Below, piece by piece: positions 23,698 through 37,675 of a DNA stretch of 64,000 nt (within the stretch, counting starts at the first letter, position 1; each line of letters starts with the position of its first letter). A program made the translations under genes and the position numbers. Source of the stretch: Galeopsis tetrahit (Eukaryota; Streptophyta; Magnoliopsida; Lamiales; Lamiaceae); the NCBI GenBank assembly GCA_963675135.1, contig OY776125.1, positions 59,719,441 through 59,783,440 of the forward strand, written 5' to 3'. Under the pieces are notes generated by a model that was not told where the DNA came from, searched no databases, and worked only from the letters and a program-made list of their open reading frames with translations.

Positions 23698-25384
23698 TTA
23701 GAACAAAGATGTATTGGTAATGGTTAACTCTTTGCAATTCTTGAGTCTTTTGAAAAATAGAGAATGAGAAAATTGAAGAAAGTGCGTTTTCACATTAGAA
23801 TGAGCATAAACTCTCACTAACGAGTGTAATTTTGTGATAATTAAAGACAAAATAATGTTTTCTTGGTAACTCATCACTAAATCTTCATATTTGTCGAATC
23901 TAAATTTCGCTATCAACGTGTTGGACAAAACAAGAACTTTAGAACAAAGAAGTATTGTTAATGGTTAACTCTTTGCAACTCTTGAGACTTTTGAAAAGTA
24001 GAGAATGAGAGAAACGAAGAAAGTGCGTTTTCACATTAGAGTGAGCATAAACTCTCACAAACGAATGTAATTTTGTGAAAATTAAAGACAAAATAATGTT
24101 TTCTTGGTAACTAATCACTAAATCTTCGTATTTATCGAATCTTAATTTCACTATCAACGTGTTGGATAAAACAACAACTTTAGAACAAAGATGTATTGGT
24201 AATGGTTAACTCTTTGCAATTCTCGAGTCTTTTGAAAAATAGAGAATGAGAAAATTGAAGAAAGTGCGTTTTCACATTAGAATGAGCATAAACTCTCACT
24301 AACGAATGTAATTTTGTGATAATTAAAGACAAAATAATGTTTTCTTGGTAACTAATCACTAAATCTTCGTATTTGTCGAATCTAAATTTCGCTATCAACG
24401 TGTTGGACAAAATAAGAACTTTAGAACAAAGAAGTATTGGTAATGGTTAACTCTTTGCAAATCTTGAAACTTTTGAAAAGTAGAGAATGATAGAAACGAA
24501 GAAAGTGCGTTTTCACATTAGAGTGAGCATAAACTCTCACAAACGAATGTAATTTTGTGAAAATTAAAGACAAAATAATGTTTTCTTGGTAACTAATCAC
24601 TAAATCTTCGTATTTATCGAATCTTAATTTCACTATCAACGTGTTGGAAAAAACAACAACTTTAGAACAAAGATGTATTGGTAATGGTTAACTCTTTGCA
24701 ATTCTTGAGTCTTTTCAAAAATAGAGAATGAGAAAATTGAAGAAAGTGCGTTTTCACATTAGAATGAGCATAAACTCTCACTAACGAATGTAATTTTGTG
24801 ATAATTAAAGACAAAATAATGTTTTCTTGGTAACTAATCACTAAATCTTCGTATTTGTCGAATCTAAATTTCGCTATCAACGTGTTGGACAAAATAAGAA
24901 CTTTAGAACAAAGAAGTATTGGTAATGGTTAACTCTTTGCAAATCTTGAAACTTTTGAAAAGTAGAGAATGATAGAAACGAAGAAAGTGCGTTTTCACAT
25001 TAGAGTGAGCATAAACTCTCACAAACGAATGTAATTTTGTGAAAATTAAAGACAAAATAATGTTTTCTTGGTAACTAATCACTAAATCTTCGTATTTATC
25101 GAATCTTAATTTCACTATCAACGTGTTGGAAAAAACAACAACTTTAGAACAAAGATGTATTGGTAATGGTTAACTCTTTGCAATTCTTGAGTCTTTTCAA
25201 AAATAGAGAATGAGAAAATTGAAGAAAGTGCGTTTTCACATTAGAATGAGCATAAACTCTCACTAACGAATGTAATTTTGTGATAATTAAAGACAAAATA
25301 ATGTTTTCTTGGTAACTAATCACTAAATCTTCGTATTTGTCGAATCTAAATTTCGCTATCAACGTGTTGGACAACATAAGAACT
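23698..25384. repeat. Heptamer A4-B5-A1'-B-A5-B-A6
   Basis: This is the same seven-monomer order and markers as 12498-14184, 51895-53581 and 56715-58401. Here it runs straight into the segment shared with the left end of the window, because the A6 at 25144 corresponds to the A6 at 1894. Confidence 0.82.
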
Positions 25385-27312
25385 TTAGAACAAAGAAGTA
25401 TTGGTAATGGTTAACTCTTTGCAAATCTTGAAACTTTTGAAAAGTAGAGAATGATAGAAACGAAGAAAGTGCGTTTTCATATTAGAGTGAGCATAAACTC
25501 TCACAAACGAATGTAATTTTGTGAAAATTAAAGACAAAACAATGTTTTCTTGGTAACTAATCACTAAATCTTCGTATTTATCGAATCTTAATTTCACTAT
25601 CAACGTGTTGGATAAAACAACAACTTTAGAACAAAGATGTATTGGTAATGGTTAACTCTTTGCAATTCTTGAGTCTTTTGAAAAATAGAGAATGAGAAAA
25701 TTGAAGAAAGTGCGTTTTCACATTAGAATGAGCATAAACTCTCACTAACGAGTGTAATTTTGTGATAATTAAAGACAAAATAATGTTTTCTTGGTAACTA
25801 ATCACTAAATCTTCGTATTTGTCGAATCTAAATTTCGCTATCAACGTGTTGGACAAAACAAGAACTTTAGAACAAAGAAGTATTGGTAATGGTTAACTCT
25901 TTGCAAATCTTGAAACTTTTGAAAAGTAGAGAATGATAGAAACGAAGAAAGTGCGTTTTCACATTAGAGTGAGCATAAACTCTCACAAACGAATGTAATT
26001 TTGTGAAAATTAAAGACAAAATAATGTTTTCTTGGTAACTAATCACTAAATCTTCGTATTTATCGAATCTTAATTTCACTATCAACGTGTTGGATAAAAC
26101 AACAACTTTAGAACAAAGATGTATTGGTAATGGTTAACTCTTTGCAATTCTCGAGTCTTTTGAAAAATAGAGAATGAGAAAATTGAAGAAAGTGCGTTTT
26201 CACATTAGAATGAGCATAAACTCTCACTAACGAATGTAATTTTGTGATAATTAAAGAGAAAATAATGTTTTCTTGGTAACTAATCACTAAATCTTCGTAT
26301 TTGTCGAATCTAAATTTCGCTATCAACGTGTTGGACAAAATAAGAACTTTAGAACAAAGAAGTATTGGTAATGGTTAACTCTTTGCAAATCTTGAAACTT
26401 TTGAAAAGTAGAGAATGATAGAAACGAAGAAAGTGCGTTTTCACATTAGAGTGAGCATAAACTCTCACAAACGAATGTAATTTTGTGAAAATTAAAGACA
26501 AAATAATGTTTTCTTGGTAACTAATCACTAAATCTTCGTATTTATCGAATCTTAATTTCACTATCAACGTGTTGGACAAAACAAGAACTTTAGAACAAAG
26601 AAGTATTGGTAATTGTTAACTCTTTGCAACTCTTGAAACTTTTGAAAAGTAGAGAATGATAGAAACGAAGAAAGTGCGTTTTCACATTAGAGTGAGCATA
26701 AACTCTCACAAACGAATGTAATTTTGTGAAAATTAAAGACAAAACAATGTTTTCTTGGTAACTAATCACTAAATCTTCGTATTTATCGAATCTTAATTTC
26801 ACTATCAACGTGTTGGACAAAACAAGAACTTTAGAACAAAGAAGTATTGGTAATTGTTAACTCTTTGCAACTCTTGAAACTTTTGAAAAGTAGAGAATGA
26901 GAGAAACGAAGAAATTGCGTTTTCACATTAGAGTGAGCATAAACTCTCACTAACGAGTGTAATTTTGTGATAATTAAAGACAAAATAATGTTTTCTTGGT
27001 AACTAATCACTAAATCTTCGTATTTGTCGAATCTAAATTTCGCTATCAACGTGTTGGACAAAACAAGAACTTTAGAACAAAGAAGTATTGGTAATGGTTA
27101 ACTCTTTGCAAATCTTGAAACTTTTGAAAAGTAGAGAATGATAGAAACGAAGAAAGTGCGTTTTCATATTAGAGTGAGCATAAACTCTCACAAACGAATG
27201 TAATTTTGTGAAAATTAAAGACAAAACAATGTTTTCTTGGTAACTAATCACTAAATCTTCGTATTTATCGAATCTTAATTTCACTATCAACGTGTTGGAT
27301 AAAACAACAACT
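25144..27312. repeat. Nine-monomer segment shared with 1894-4062
   Basis: Order A6, B6, A, B, A1, B, B4, A3, B6, followed in both places by a Z-type unit. The two B6 units here (25385 and 27072) share the private TTTTCATATTAG, absent from the left copy, so local exchange over seven monomers followed the segmental duplication. Confidence 0.8.
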
Positions 27313-30204
27313 TTAGAACAAAGATGTATTGGTAATGGTTAACTCTTTGCAATTCTTGAGTCTTTTGAAAAATAGAGAATGAGAAAATTGAAGAAAGTGC
27401 GTTTTCACATTAGAATGAGCATAAACTCTCACTAACGAGTTTAATTTTGTGATAATTAAAGACAAAATAATGTTTTATTGGTAACTAATCACTAAATCTT
27501 CGTATTTGTCGAATCTAAATTTCGCTATCAACGTGTTGGACAAAACAAGAACTTTAGAACAAAGAAGTATTGGTAATGGTTAACTCTTTGCAAATCTTGA
27601 AACTTTTGAAAAGTAGAGAATGATAGAAACGAAGAAAGTGCGTTTTCACATTAGAGTGAGCATAAACTCTCACAAACGAATGTAATTTTGTGAAAATTAA
27701 AGACAAAACAATGTTTTCTTGGTAACTAATCACTAAATCTTCGTATTTATCGAATCTTAATTTCACTATCAACGTGTTGGATAAAACAACAACTTTAGAA
27801 CAAAGATGTATTGGTAATGGTTAACTCTTTGCAATTCTTGAGTCTTTTGAAAAATAGAGAATGAGAAAATTGAAGAAAGTGCGTTTTCACATTAGAATGA
27901 GCATAAACTCTCACTAACGAGTGTAATTTTGTGATAATTAAAGACAAAATAATGTTTTCTTGGTAACTCATCACTAAATCTTCATATTTGTCGAATCTAA
28001 ATTTCGCTATCAACGTGTTGGACAAAACAAGAACTTTAGAACAAAGAAGTATTGTTAATGGTTAACTCTTTGCAACTCTTGAGACTTTTGAAAAGTAGAG
28101 AATGAGAGAAACGAAGAAAGTGCGTTTTCACATTAGAGTGAGCATAAACTCTCACAAACGAATGTAATTTTGTGAAAATTAAAGACAAAATAATGTTTTC
28201 TTGGTAACTAATCACTAAATCTTCGTATTTATCGAATCTTAATTTCACTATCAACGTGTTGGATAAAACAACAACTTTAGAACAAAGATGTATTGGTAAT
28301 GGTTAACTCTTTGCAATTCTTGAGTCTTTTGAAAAATAAAGAATGAGAAAATTGAAGAAAGTGCGTTTTCACATTAGAATGAGCATAAACTCTCACTAAC
28401 GAGTGTAATTTTGTGATAATTAAAGACAAAATAATGTTTTCTTGGTAACTAATCACTAAATCTTCGTATTTATCGAATCTTAATTTCACTATCAACGTGT
28501 TGGATAAAACAACAACTTTAGAACAAAGATGTATTGGTAATGGTTAACTCTTTGCAATTCTTGAGTCTTTTGAAAAATAAAGAATGAGAAAATTGAAGAA
28601 AGTGCGTTTTCACATTAGAATGAGCATAAACTCTCACTAACGAGTGTAATTTTGTGATAATTAAAGACAAAATAATGTTTTCTTGGTAACTAATCACTAA
28701 ATCTTCGTATTTATCGAATCTTAATTTCACTATCAACGTGTTGGACAAAACAACAACTTTAGAACAAAGAAGTATTGGTAATGGTTAACTCTTTGCAAAT
28801 CTTGAAACTTTTGAAAAGTAGAGAATGATAGAAACGAAGAAAGTGCGTTTTCACATTAGAGTGAGCATAAACTCTCACAAACGAATGTAATTTTGTGAAA
28901 ATTAAAGACAAAATAATGTTTTCTTGGTAACTAATCACTAAATCTTCGTATTTATCGAATCTTAATTTCACTATCAACGTGTTGGATAAAACAACAACTT
29001 TAGAACAAAGATGTATTGGTAATGGTTAACTCTTTGCAATTCTCGAGTCTTTTGAAAAATAGAGAATGAGAAAATTGAAGAAAGTGCGTTTTCACATTAG
29101 AATGAGCATAAACTCTCACTAACGAATGTAATTTTGTGATAATTAAAGAGAAAATAATGTTTTCTTGGTAACTAATCACTAAATCTTCGTATTTGTCGAA
29201 TCTAAATTTCGCTATCAACGTGTTGGACAAAATAAGAACTTTAGAACAAAGAAGTATTGGTAATGGTTAACTCTTTGCAAATCTTGAAACTTTTGAAAAG
29301 TAGAGAATGATAGAAACGAAGAAAGTGCGTTTTCACATTAGAGTGAGCATAAACTCTCACAAACGAATGTAATTTTGTGAAAATTAAAGACAAAATAATG
29401 TTTTCTTGGTAACTAATCACTAAATCTTCGTATTTATCGAATCTTAATTTCACTATCAACGTGTTGGACAAAACAAGAACTTTAGAACAAAGAAGTATTG
29501 GTAATTGTTAACTCTTTGCAACTCTTGAAACTTTTGAAAAGTAGAGAATGATAGAAACGAAGAAAGTGCGTTTTCACATTAGAGTGAGCATAAACTCTCA
29601 CAAACGAATGTAATTTTGTGAAAATTAAAGACAAAACAATGTTTTCTTGGTAACTAATCACTAAATCTTCGTATTTATCGAATCTTAATTTCACTATCAA
29701 CGTGTTGGACAAAACAAGAACTTTAGAACAAAGAAGTATTGGTAATTGTTAACTCTTTGCAACTCTTGAAACTTTTGAAAAGTAGAGAATGAGAGAAACG
29801 AAGAAATTGCGTTTTCACATTAGAGTGAGCATAAACTCTCACTAACGAGTGTAATTTTGTGATAATTAAAGACAAAATAATGTTTTCTTGGTAACTAATC
29901 ACTAAATCTTCGTATTTGTCGAATCTAAATTTCGCTATCAACGTGTTGGACAAAACAAGAACTTTAGAACAAAGAAATATTGGTAATGGTTAACTCTTTG
30001 CAAATCTTGAAACTTTTGAAAAGTAGAGAATGATAGAAACGAAGAAAGTGCGTTTTCACATTAGAGTGAGCATAAACTCTCACAAACGAATGTAATTTTG
30101 TGAAAATTAAAGACAAAACAATGTTTTCTTGGTAACTAATCACTAAATCTTCGTATTTATCGAATCTTAATTTCACTATCAACGTGTTGGATAAAACAAC
30201 AACT
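27313..30204. repeat. 2,892-bp 12-mer, unit 1
   Basis: Order: Z/A chimera (GTTTTATTGG then TTTGTCGAATC), B6, A4, B5, two A/B hybrids, B, A1, B, B4, A3, B6. The next unit repeats it in order. A partial copy lies upstream: 25867-27312 matches 28759-30204. The last B6 (29964) has a private AAAGAAATATTGG. A B6 sits between Z and A4 here, unlike most blocks. Confidence 0.87.
28277..28758. repeat. Pair of tandem A/B hybrid monomers
   Basis: Both units start as A (GCAATTCTTGAGTC, GAGAAAATTGAAG) with the private GAAAAATAAAGAATG, and end as B (TTATCGAATC, TTAATTTCAC). They are adjacent near-copies, so a hybrid formed once and then duplicated by one monomer. The pair recurs at 31169-31650 within the second 12-mer unit. 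Confidence 0.8.
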
Positions 30205-33096
30205 TTAGAACAAAGATGTATTGGTAATGGTTAACTCTTTGCAATTCTTGAGTCTTTTGAAAAATAGAGAATGAGAAAATTGAAGAAAGTGCGTTTTCAC
30301 ATTAGAATGAGCATAAACTCTCACTAACGAGTTTAATTTTGTGATAATTAAAGACAAAATAATGTTTTATTGGTAACTAATCACTAAATCTTCGTATTTG
30401 TCGAATCTAAATTTCGCTATCAACGTGTTGGACAAAACAAGAACTTTAGAACAAAGAAGTATTGGTAATGGTTAACTCTTTGCAAATCTTGAAACTTTTG
30501 AAAAGTAGAGAATGATAGAAACGAAGAAAGTGCGTTTTCACATTAGAGTGAGCATAAACTCTCACAAACGAATGTAATTTTGTGAAAATTAAAGACAAAA
30601 CAATGTTTTCTTGGTAACTAATCACTAAATCTTCGTATTTATCGAATCTTAATTTCACTATCAACGTGTTGGATAAAACAACAACTTTAGAACAAAGATG
30701 TATTGGTAATGGTTAACTCTTTGCAATTCTTGAGTCTTTTGAAAAATAGAGAATGAGAAAATTGAAGAAAGTGCGTTTTCACATTAGAATGAGCATAAAC
30801 TCTCACTAACGAGTGTAATTTTGTGATAATTAAAGACAAAATAATGTTTTCTTGGTAACTCATCACTAAATCTTCATATTTGTCGAATCTAAATTTCGCT
30901 ATCAACGTGTTGGACAAAACAAGAACTTTAGAACAAAGAAGTATTGTTAATGGTTAACTCTTTGCAACTCTTGAGACTTTTGAAAAGTAGAGAATGAGAG
31001 AAACGAAGAAAGTGCGTTTTCACATTAGAGTGAGCATAAACTCTCACAAACGAATGTAATTTTGTGAAAATTAAAGACAAAATAATGTTTTCTTGGTAAC
31101 TAATCACTAAATCTTCGTATTTATCGAATCTTAATTTCACTATCAACGTGTTGGATAAAACAACAACTTTAGAACAAAGATGTATTGGTAATGGTTAACT
31201 CTTTGCAATTCTTGAGTCTTTTGAAAAATAAAGAATGAGAAAATTGAAGAAAGTGCGTTTTCACATTAGAATGAGCATAAACTCTCACTAACGAGTGTAA
31301 TTTTGTGATAATTAAAGACAAAATAATGTTTTCTTGGTAACTAATCACTAAATCTTCGTATTTATCGAATCTTAATTTCACTATCAACGTGTTGGATAAA
31401 ACAACAACTTTAGAACAAAGATGTATTGGTAATGGTTAACTCTTTGCAATTCTTGAGTCTTTTGAAAAATAAAGAATGAGAAAATTGAAGAAAGTGCGTT
31501 TTCACATTAGAATGAGCATAAACTCTCACTAACGAGTGTAATTTTGTGATAATTAAAGACAAAATAATGTTTTCTTGGTAACTAATCACTAAATCTTCGT
31601 ATTTATCGAATCTTAATTTCACTATCAACGTGTTGGACAAAACAACAACTTTAGAACAAAGAAGTATTGGTAATGGTTAACTCTTTGCAAATCTTGAAAC
31701 TTTTGAAAAGTAGAGAATGATAGAAACGAAGAAAGTGCGTTTTCACATTAGAGTGAGCATAAACTCTCACAAACGAATGTAATTTTGTGAAAATTAAAGA
31801 CAAAATAATGTTTTCTTGGTAACTAATCACTAAATCTTCGTATTTATCGAATCTTAATTTCACTATCAACGTGTTGGATAAAACAACAACTTTAGAACAA
31901 AGATGTATTGGTAATGGTTAACTCTTTGCAATTCTCGAGTCTTTTGAAAAATAGAGAATGAGAAAATTGAAGAAAGTGCGTTTTCACATTAGAATGAGCA
32001 TAAACTCTCACTAACGAATGTAATTTTGTGATAATTAAAGAGAAAATAATGTTTTCTTGGTAACTAATCACTAAATCTTCGTATTTGTCGAATCTAAATT
32101 TCGCTATCAACGTGTTGGACAAAATAAGAACTTTAGAACAAAGAAGTATTGGTAATGGTTAACTCTTTGCAAATCTTGAAACTTTTGAAAAGTAGAGAAT
32201 GATAGAAACGAAGAAAGTGCGTTTTCACATTAGAGTGAGCATAAACTCTCACAAACGAATGTAATTTTGTGAAAATTAAAGACAAAATAATGTTTTCTTG
32301 GTAACTAATCACTAAATCTTCGTATTTATCGAATCTTAATTTCACTATCAACGTGTTGGACAAAACAAGAACTTTAGAACAAAGAAGTATTGGTAATTGT
32401 TAACTCTTTGCAACTCTTGAAACTTTTGAAAAGTAGAGAATGATAGAAACGAAGAAAGTGCGTTTTCACATTAGAGTGAGCATAAACTCTCACAAACGAA
32501 TGTAATTTTGTGAAAATTAAAGACAAAACAATGTTTTCTTGGTAACTAATCACTAAATCTTCGTATTTATCGAATCTTAATTTCACTATCAACGTGTTGG
32601 ACAAAACAAGAACTTTAGAACAAAGAAGTATTGGTAATTGTTAACTCTTTGCAACTCTTGAAACTTTTGAAAAGTAGAGAATGAGAGAAACGAAGAAATT
32701 GCGTTTTCACATTAGAGTGAGCATAAACTCTCACTAACGAGTGTAATTTTGTGATAATTAAAGACAAAATAATGTTTTCTTGGTAACTAATCACTAAATC
32801 TTCGTATTTGTCGAATCTAAATTTCGCTATCAACGTGTTGGACAAAACAAGAACTTTAGAACAAAGAAGTATTGGTAATGGTTAACTCTTTGCAAATCTT
32901 GAAACTTTTGAAAAGTAGAGAATGATAGAAACGAAGAAAGTGCGTTTTCACATTAGAGTGAGCATAAACTCTCACAAACGAATGTAATTTTGTGAAAATT
33001 AAAGACAAAACAATGTTTTCTTGGTAACTAATCACTAAATCTTCGTATTTATCGAATCTTAATTTCACTATCAACGTGTTGGATAAAACAACAACT
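30205..33096. repeat. 2,892-bp 12-mer, unit 2
   Basis: Monomer by monomer this repeats 27313-30204, including the chimeric Z, the GAAAAATAAAGAATG hybrids and the A1-B-B4-A3-B6 tail. The only difference I noted in the tail is that the last B6 lacks the AAATATTGG change. A complete, non-chimeric Z follows at 33097. Confidence 0.87.
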
Positions 33097-33819
33097 TTAG
33101 AACAAAGATGTATTGGTAATGGTTAACTCTTTGCAATTCTTGAGTCTTTTGAAAAATAGAGAATGAGAAAATTGAAGAAAGTGCGTTTTCACATTAGAAT
33201 GAGCATAAACTCTCACTAACGAGTTTAATTTTGTGATAATTAAAGACAAAATAATGTTTTATTGGTAACTAATCACTAAATTTTCGTATTTATCGAATCA
33301 TAATTTCGCTATCAACGTGTTGGAAAAAACAACAACTTTAGAACAAAGATGTATTGGTAATGGTTAACTCTTTGCAATTCTTGAGTCTTTTGAAAAATAG
33401 AGAATGAGAAAATTGAAGAAAGTGCGTTTTCACATTAGAATGAGCATAAACTCTCACTAACGAGTGTAATTTTGTGATAATTAAAGACAAAATAATGTTT
33501 TCTTGGTAACTCATCACTAAATCTTCATATTTGTCGAATCTAAATTTCGCTATCAACGTGTTGGACAAAACAAGAACTTTAGAACAAAGAAGTATTGTTA
33601 ATGGTTAACTCTTTGCAACTCTTGAGACTTTTGAAAAGTAGAGAATGAGAGAAACGAAGAAAGTGCGTTTTCACATTAGAGTGAGCATAAACTCTCACAA
33701 ACGAATGTAATTTTGTGAAAATTAAAGACAAAATAATGTTTTCTTGGTAACTAATCACTAAATCTTCGTATTTATCGAATCTTAATTTCACTATCAACGT
33801 GTTGGATAAAACAACAACT
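33097..33819. repeat. Z-A4-B5 trimer
   Basis: A complete instance of the 723-bp anchor trimer: Z with GAATCATAATT, then A4 with AACTCATCAC, then B5 with ATTGTTAATGG. Equivalent trimers start at 4063, 12257, 23457, 46352, 51654, 56474 and, with a modified Z, 62740. Confidence 0.82.
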
Positions 33820-35747
33820 TTAGAACAAAGATGTATTGGTAATGGTTAACTCTTTGCAATTCTTGAGTCTTTTGAAAAATAGAGAATGAGAAAATTGAAG
33901 AAAGTGCGTTTTCACATTAGAATGAGCATAAACTCTCACTAACGAATGTAATTTTGTGATAATTAAAGACAAAATAATGTTTTCTTGGTAACTAATCACT
34001 AAATCTTCGTATTTGTCGAATCTAAATTTCGCTATCAACGTGTTGGACAAAATAAGAACTTTAGAACAAAGAAGTATTGGTAATGGTTAACTCTTTGCAA
34101 ATCTTGAAACTTTTGAAAAGTAGAGAATGATAGAAACGAAGAAAGTGCGTTTTCACATTAGAGTGAGCATAAACTCTCACAAACGAATGTAATTTTGTGA
34201 AAATTAAAGACAAAATAATGTTTTCTTGGTAACTAATCACTAAATCTTCGTATTTATCGAATCTTAATTTCACTATCAACGTGTTGGAAAAAACAACAAC
34301 TTTAGAACAAAGATGTATTGGTAATGGTTAACTCTTTGCAATTCTTGAGTCTTTTCAAAAATAGAGAATGAGAAAATTGAAGAAAGTGCGTTTTCACATT
34401 AGAATGAGCATAAACTCTCACTAACGAATGTAATTTTGTGATAATTAAAGACAAAATAATGTTTTCTTGGTAACTAATCACTAAATCTTCGTATTTGTCG
34501 AATCTAAATTTCGCTATCAACGTGTTGGACAAAATAAGAACTTTAGAACAAAGAAGTATTGGTAATGGTTAACTCTTTGCAAATCTTGAAACTTTTGAAA
34601 AGTAGAGAATGATAGAAACGAAGAAAGTGCGTTTTCACATTAGAGTGAGCATAAACTCTCACAAACGAATGTAATTTTGTGAAAATTAAAGACAAAACAA
34701 TGTTTTCTTGGTAACTAATCACTAAATCTTCGTATTTATCGAATCTTAATTTCACTATCAACGTGTTGGATAAAACAACAACTTTAGAACAAAGATGTAT
34801 TGGTAATGGTTAACTCTTTGCAATTCTTGAGTCTTTTGAAAAATAGAGAATGAGAAAATTGAAGAAAGTGCGTTTTCACATTAGAATGAGCATAAACTCT
34901 CACTAACGAGTGTAATTTTGTGATAATTAAAGACAAAATAATGTTTTCTTGGTAACTAATCACTAAATCTTCGTATTTGTCGAATCTAAATTTCGCTATC
35001 AACGTGTTGGACAAAACAAGAACTTTAGAACAAAGAAGTATTGGTAATGGTTAACTCTTTGCAAATCTTGAAACTTTTGAAAAGTAGAGAATGATAGAAA
35101 CGAAGAAAGTGCGTTTTCACATTAGAGTGAGCATAAACTCTCACAAACGAATGTAATTTTGTGAAAATTAAAGACAAAATAATGTTTTCTTGGTAACTAA
35201 TCACTAAATCTTCGTATTTATCGAATCTTAATTTCACTATCAACGTGTTGGATAAAACAACAACTTTAGAACAAAGATGTATTGGTAATGGTTAACTCTT
35301 TGCAATTCTCGAGTCTTTTGAAAAATAGAGAATGAGAAAATTGAAGAAAGTGCGTTTTCACATTAGAATGAGCATAAACTCTCACTAACGAATGTAATTT
35401 TGTGATAATTAAAGAGAAAATAATGTTTTCTTGGTAACTAATCACTAAATCTTCGTATTTGTCGAATCTAAATTTCGCTATCAACGTGTTGGACAAAACA
35501 AGAACTTTAGAACAAAGAAGTATTGGTAATGGTTAACTCTTTGCAAATCTTGAAACTTTTGAAAAGTAGAGAATGATAGAAACGAAGAAAGTGCGTTTTC
35601 ACATTAGAGTGAGCATACACTCTCACAAACGAATGTAATTTTGTGAAAATTAAAGACAAAATAATGTTTTCTTGGTAACTAATCACTAAATCTTCGTATT
35701 TATCGAATATTAATTTCACTATCAACGTGTTGGATAAAACAACAACT
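33820..35747. repeat. 1,928-bp 8-mer, copy 1
   Basis: Order A, B, A5, B6, A, B, A1, B. The final B (35507) carries private changes GCATACACTC and GAATATTAATTTC. Monomers 33338-35506 correspond to 4304-6472 near the left of the window. Confidence 0.8.
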
Positions 35748-37675
35748 TTAGAACAAAGAAGTATTGGTAATGGTTAACTCTTTGCAATTCTTGAGTCTTT
35801 TGAAAAGTAGAGAATGAGAAAATTGAAGAAAGTGCGTTTTCACATTAGAATGAGCATAAACTCTCACTAACGAATGTAATTTTGTGATAATTAAAGACAA
35901 AATAATGTTTTCTTGGTAACTAATCACTAAATCTTCGTATTTGTCGAATCTAAATTTCGCTATCAACGTGTTGGACAAAATAAGAACTTTAGAACAAAGA
36001 AGTATTGGTAATGGTTAACTCTTTGCAAATCTTGAAACTTTTGAAAAGTAGAGAATGATAGAAACGAAGAAAGTGCGTTTTCACATTAGAGTGAGCATAA
36101 ACTCTCACAAACGAATGTAATTTTGTGAAAATTAAAGACAAAATAATGTTTTCTTGGTAACTAATCACTAAATCTTCGTATTTATCGAATCTTAATTTCA
36201 CTATCAACGTGTTGGAAAAAACAACAACTTTAGAACAAAGATGTATTGGTAATGGTTAACTCTTTGCAATTCTTGAGTCTTTTCAAAAATAGAGAATGAG
36301 AAAATTGAAGAAAGTGCGTTTTCACATTAGAATGAGCATAAACTCTCACTAACGAATGTAATTTTGTGATAATTAAAGACAAAATAATGTTTTCTTGGTA
36401 ACTAATCACTAAATCTTCGTATTTGTCGAATCTAAATTTCGCTATCAACGTGTTGGACAAAATAAGAACTTTAGAACAAAGAAGTATTGGTAATGGTTAA
36501 CTCTTTGCAAATCTTGAAACTTTTGAAAAGTAGAGAATGATAGAAACGAAGAAAGTGCGTTTTCACATTAGAGTGAGCATAAACTCTCACAAACGAATGT
36601 AATTTTGTGAAAATTAAAGACAAAACAATGTTTTCTTGGTAACTAATCACTAAATCTTCGTATTTATCGAATCTTAATTTCACTATCAACGTGTTGGATA
36701 AAACAACAACTTTAGAACAAAGATGTATTGGTAATGGTTAACTCTTTGCAATTCTTGAGTCTTTTGAAAAATAGAGAATGAGAAAATTGAAGAAAGTGCG
36801 TTTTCACATTAGAATGAGCATAAACTCTCACTAACGAGTGTAATTTTGTGATAATTAAAGACAAAATAATGTTTTCTTGGTAACTAATCACTAAATCTTC
36901 GTATTTGTCGAATCTAAATTTCGCTATCAACGTGTTGGACAAAACAAGAACTTTAGAACAAAGAAGTATTGGTAATGGTTAACTCTTTGCAAATCTTGAA
37001 ACTTTTGAAAAGTAGAGAATGATAGAAACGAAGAAAGTGCGTTTTCACATTAGAGTGAGCATAAACTCTCACAAACGAATGTAATTTTGTGAAAATTAAA
37101 GACAAAATAATGTTTTCTTGGTAACTAATCACTAAATCTTCGTATTTATCGAATCTTAATTTCACTATCAACGTGTTGGATAAAACAACAACTTTAGAAC
37201 AAAGATGTATTGGTAATGGTTAACTCTTTGCAATTCTCGAGTCTTTTGAAAAATAGAGAATGAGAAAATTGAAGAAAGTGCGTTTTCACATTAGAATGAG
37301 CATAAACTCTCACTAACGAATGTAATTTTGTGATAATTAAAGAGAAAATAATGTTTTCTTGGTAACTAATCACTAAATCTTCGTATTTGTCGAATCTAAA
37401 TTTCGCTATCAACGTGTTGGACAAAACAAGAACTTTAGAACAAAGAAGTATTGGTAATGGTTAACTCTTTGCAAATCTTGAAACTTTTGAAAAGTAGAGA
37501 ATGATAGAAACGAAGAAAGTGCGTTTTCACATTAGAGTGAGCATAAACTCTCACAAACGAATGTAATTTTGTGAAAATTAAAGACAAAATAATGTTTTCT
37601 TGGTAACTAATCACTAAATTTTCGTATTTATCGAATCTTAATTTCACTATCAACGTGTTGGACAAAACAAGAACT
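35748..37675. repeat. 1,928-bp 8-mer, copy 2
   Basis: Order A, B, A5, B6, A, B, A1, B1. The first A (35748) is a hybrid with AAGAAGTATTGG and GAAAAGTAG. This copy is absent from the corresponding place near 6.2 kb, so the 8-mer was inserted by a local duplication after the larger segment was copied. Its last two units also open the next tetramer run. Confidence 0.78.
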
